Below are positions 6,620 through 7,522 of a stretch of DNA of 7,522 nucleotides, piece after piece (positions within the stretch are counted from its first letter, which is position 1; each line of letters starts with the position of its first letter). The stretch is from Myxococcales bacterium (GTDB lineage: Bacteria; Desulfobacterota_B; Binatia; UBA1149; SPBQ01): the NCBI GenBank assembly GCA_004525875.1, contig SPBQ01000104.1, forward strand, positions 1-7,522, read 5' to 3'. A program made the position numbers and the translations under genes. The notes beneath the pieces were generated by a model. The model was not told where the DNA came from. It saw nothing but the letters and a program-made list of their open reading frames with translations, and did not search any database.

Positions 6620-6716
6620 AGGCGATCGGCACCGGCTTCTCTGTAGAGGTTGCAGCGCTCGACGGACACGTAACCCTTGAGGACAGCCCGTCGTAGGACC
6701 ACAGCAGAGACTGCCG

Positions 6717-7522
6717 ATGCCCGCACCTCGCTCGAACGATCCTCCATCACGAGCCGCCCTCGCCGCTAGCGCCCTGTTGCTGATCCTCGTGGCCCCGACG
6801 GCCGGCCACGGGGGCCGGCCGGGCGGACCCATCGACCTGACACCGTCGAGTATCCCCACCGACCAGATCCTCTCGGGCGGCCCGCCAAAGGACGGCATCC
6901 CGGCGCTACTCAAGCCGACCTTCGTCGCCGCAGACGACGCGAGCTTCATCCGCGGCGAGGACGTCGTCGTCGGCCTCGAGATCGACGGCCACGCGCGCGC
7001 CTACCCGCTGAAGATCCTCAACTGGCACGAGATCGTGAATGATGAGCTCGGCGATCTGCCCGTCGCCGTCACGTACTGTCCGCTCACGGGCAGTGCCGTC
7101 GTCTTCGACCGACGCGTGAACGGCAAGCCCCTGTCGTTCGGCGTCTCCGGCCGTCTCTATCAGAGCAACGTACTGATGTACGATCACCAGAGCGACGGAC
7201 TGTGGTCGCAGCTCGCGGGCGCCGCGGTGACCGGCAAGCGAACCGGCACGCAGCTCGACAACATCCCCGCGCAGGTGACGACCTGGCGGCGGTGGCGCGA
7301 GGATCACCCCGACACGAGCGTTCTCTCACCCGACACCGACCATTCTCGCGACTACGACCGCAACCCTTACGCCGGCTACGAGGCTTCGCCGTCGGTCATG
7401 TTCCCGGTGGAGCAGCACGACGATCGTCTGCCGACCAAGGCGCGGGTGCTGGGCGTCGTCCTCGACGGCCAGGCACGGGCCTACCCGCATGACGAGCTCG
7501 CGCGAGCCGGCGGGTCGGCGAG
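6717..7522 (+). CDS. DUF3179 domain protein, exported (3' end outside window)
   Basis: The first 268 residues of a protein whose motifs match DUF3179, a family of unknown function, here probably exported. Residues 1-31 look like a signal peptide (a few Arg, then AALAASALLLILVAPTAG). No lipobox cysteine is present. The domain starts at DGIPALLKPTFV (59-70), then GLEIDGHARAYPLKILNWHE (86-105), VTYCPLTGSAVVFDR (118-132), FGVSGRLYQSNVLMYD (141-156), LWSQLAG (162-168), and continues with VLGVVLDGQARAYP (244-257), which repeats the earlier DG-ARAYP motif. The YCPL cysteine (C121) and H104 are the likeliest functional residues. Some relatives have a second cysteine (CPLC); here it is Thr124. The start is uncertain: the ribosome site is weak (AGAG about 8 nt upstream). 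It lies 97 bp after the flavoprotein gene on the same strand, so read-through is possible but not certain. Confidence 0.88.
   Translation, partial: MPAPRSNDPPSRAALAASALLLILVAPTAGHGGRPGGPIDLTPSSIPTDQILSGGPPKDGIPALLKPTFVAADDASFIRGEDVVVGLEIDGHARAYPLKILNWHEIVNDELGDLPVAVTYCPLTGSAVVFDRRVNGKPLSFGVSGRLYQSNVLMYDHQSDGLWSQLAGAAVTGKRTGTQLDNIPAQVTTWRRWREDHPDTSVLSPDTDHSRDYDRNPYAGYEASPSVMFPVEQHDDRLPTKARVLGVVLDGQARAYPHDELARAGGSA

Noticed and set aside
6602..6659. GCAGCGCT direct repeat at 6602-6609 and 6652-6659, and a CGACGG/CCGTCG inverted repeat at 6660-6693
   Set aside because: Short repeats with poor flanking agreement and a long 22-bp loop; expected by chance in GC-rich DNA, with no terminator features.
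1..7522. CRISPR arrays, tRNA/rRNA genes, insertion sequences, toxin-antitoxin or phage-defence genes
   Set aside because: I saw no regularly spaced repeats, cloverleaf sequences, transposase motifs or terminal inverted repeats, and all sizeable genes fit other families.

Overview
The window comes from a high-GC (roughly two-thirds G+C by eye) Gram-negative bacterium. The Gram-negative call rests on an outer-membrane efflux channel with a signal peptide at the left edge. No single protein fixes the phylum. The mix of a mycobacterial-type DUF3556 membrane protein, a COG1233 flavoprotein and a DUF3179 protein would suit an environmental proteobacterium or a 'deltaproteobacterial'-type lineage, but that is inference. 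There are six protein-coding genes (two cut by the window edges), no RNA genes, no CRISPR array and no recognisable mobile element. The many long open frames opposite the real genes are the usual shadows of high-GC coding DNA.

Layout. Positions 1-1687, minus strand: a probable two-gene metal-related unit, with a small secreted Cys/His-rich protein (1211-1687) followed by the N-terminal 362 residues of a CusC/CzcC-like TolC-family channel (1-1086, continuing past the left edge). Two strong hairpins lie in the 124-bp gap between them. Positions 1688-1941 hold no convincing gene; they contain two hairpins downstream of ugd and a small A/T-richer patch with a GGAAA direct repeat. Positions 1942-5064, minus strand: a two-gene operon of a DUF3556 multi-pass membrane protein (3286-5064) followed 30 bp later by UDP-glucose 6-dehydrogenase (1942-3255). 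Positions 5065-5164: a 100-bp divergent promoter region with an inverted repeat around a TATA-like core. Positions 5165-6619, plus strand: a COG1233 (phytoene-dehydrogenase-like) FAD oxidoreductase. Positions 6717-7522, plus strand: an exported DUF3179 protein cut by the right edge.

How the genes may work together. The left unit looks like heavy-metal export: the small protein may bind or sense metal in the periplasm, and the channel would serve an RND pump encoded beyond the left edge. The centre pairs an uncharacterised membrane protein with a flavoprotein across a shared promoter, and co-transcribes the membrane protein with the enzyme that makes UDP-glucuronate. A role in envelope lipid or isoprenoid chemistry is a reasonable guess but nothing in the sequence proves it. 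The DUF3556/flavoprotein/Ugd cluster is the part most likely to hold an undescribed pathway.
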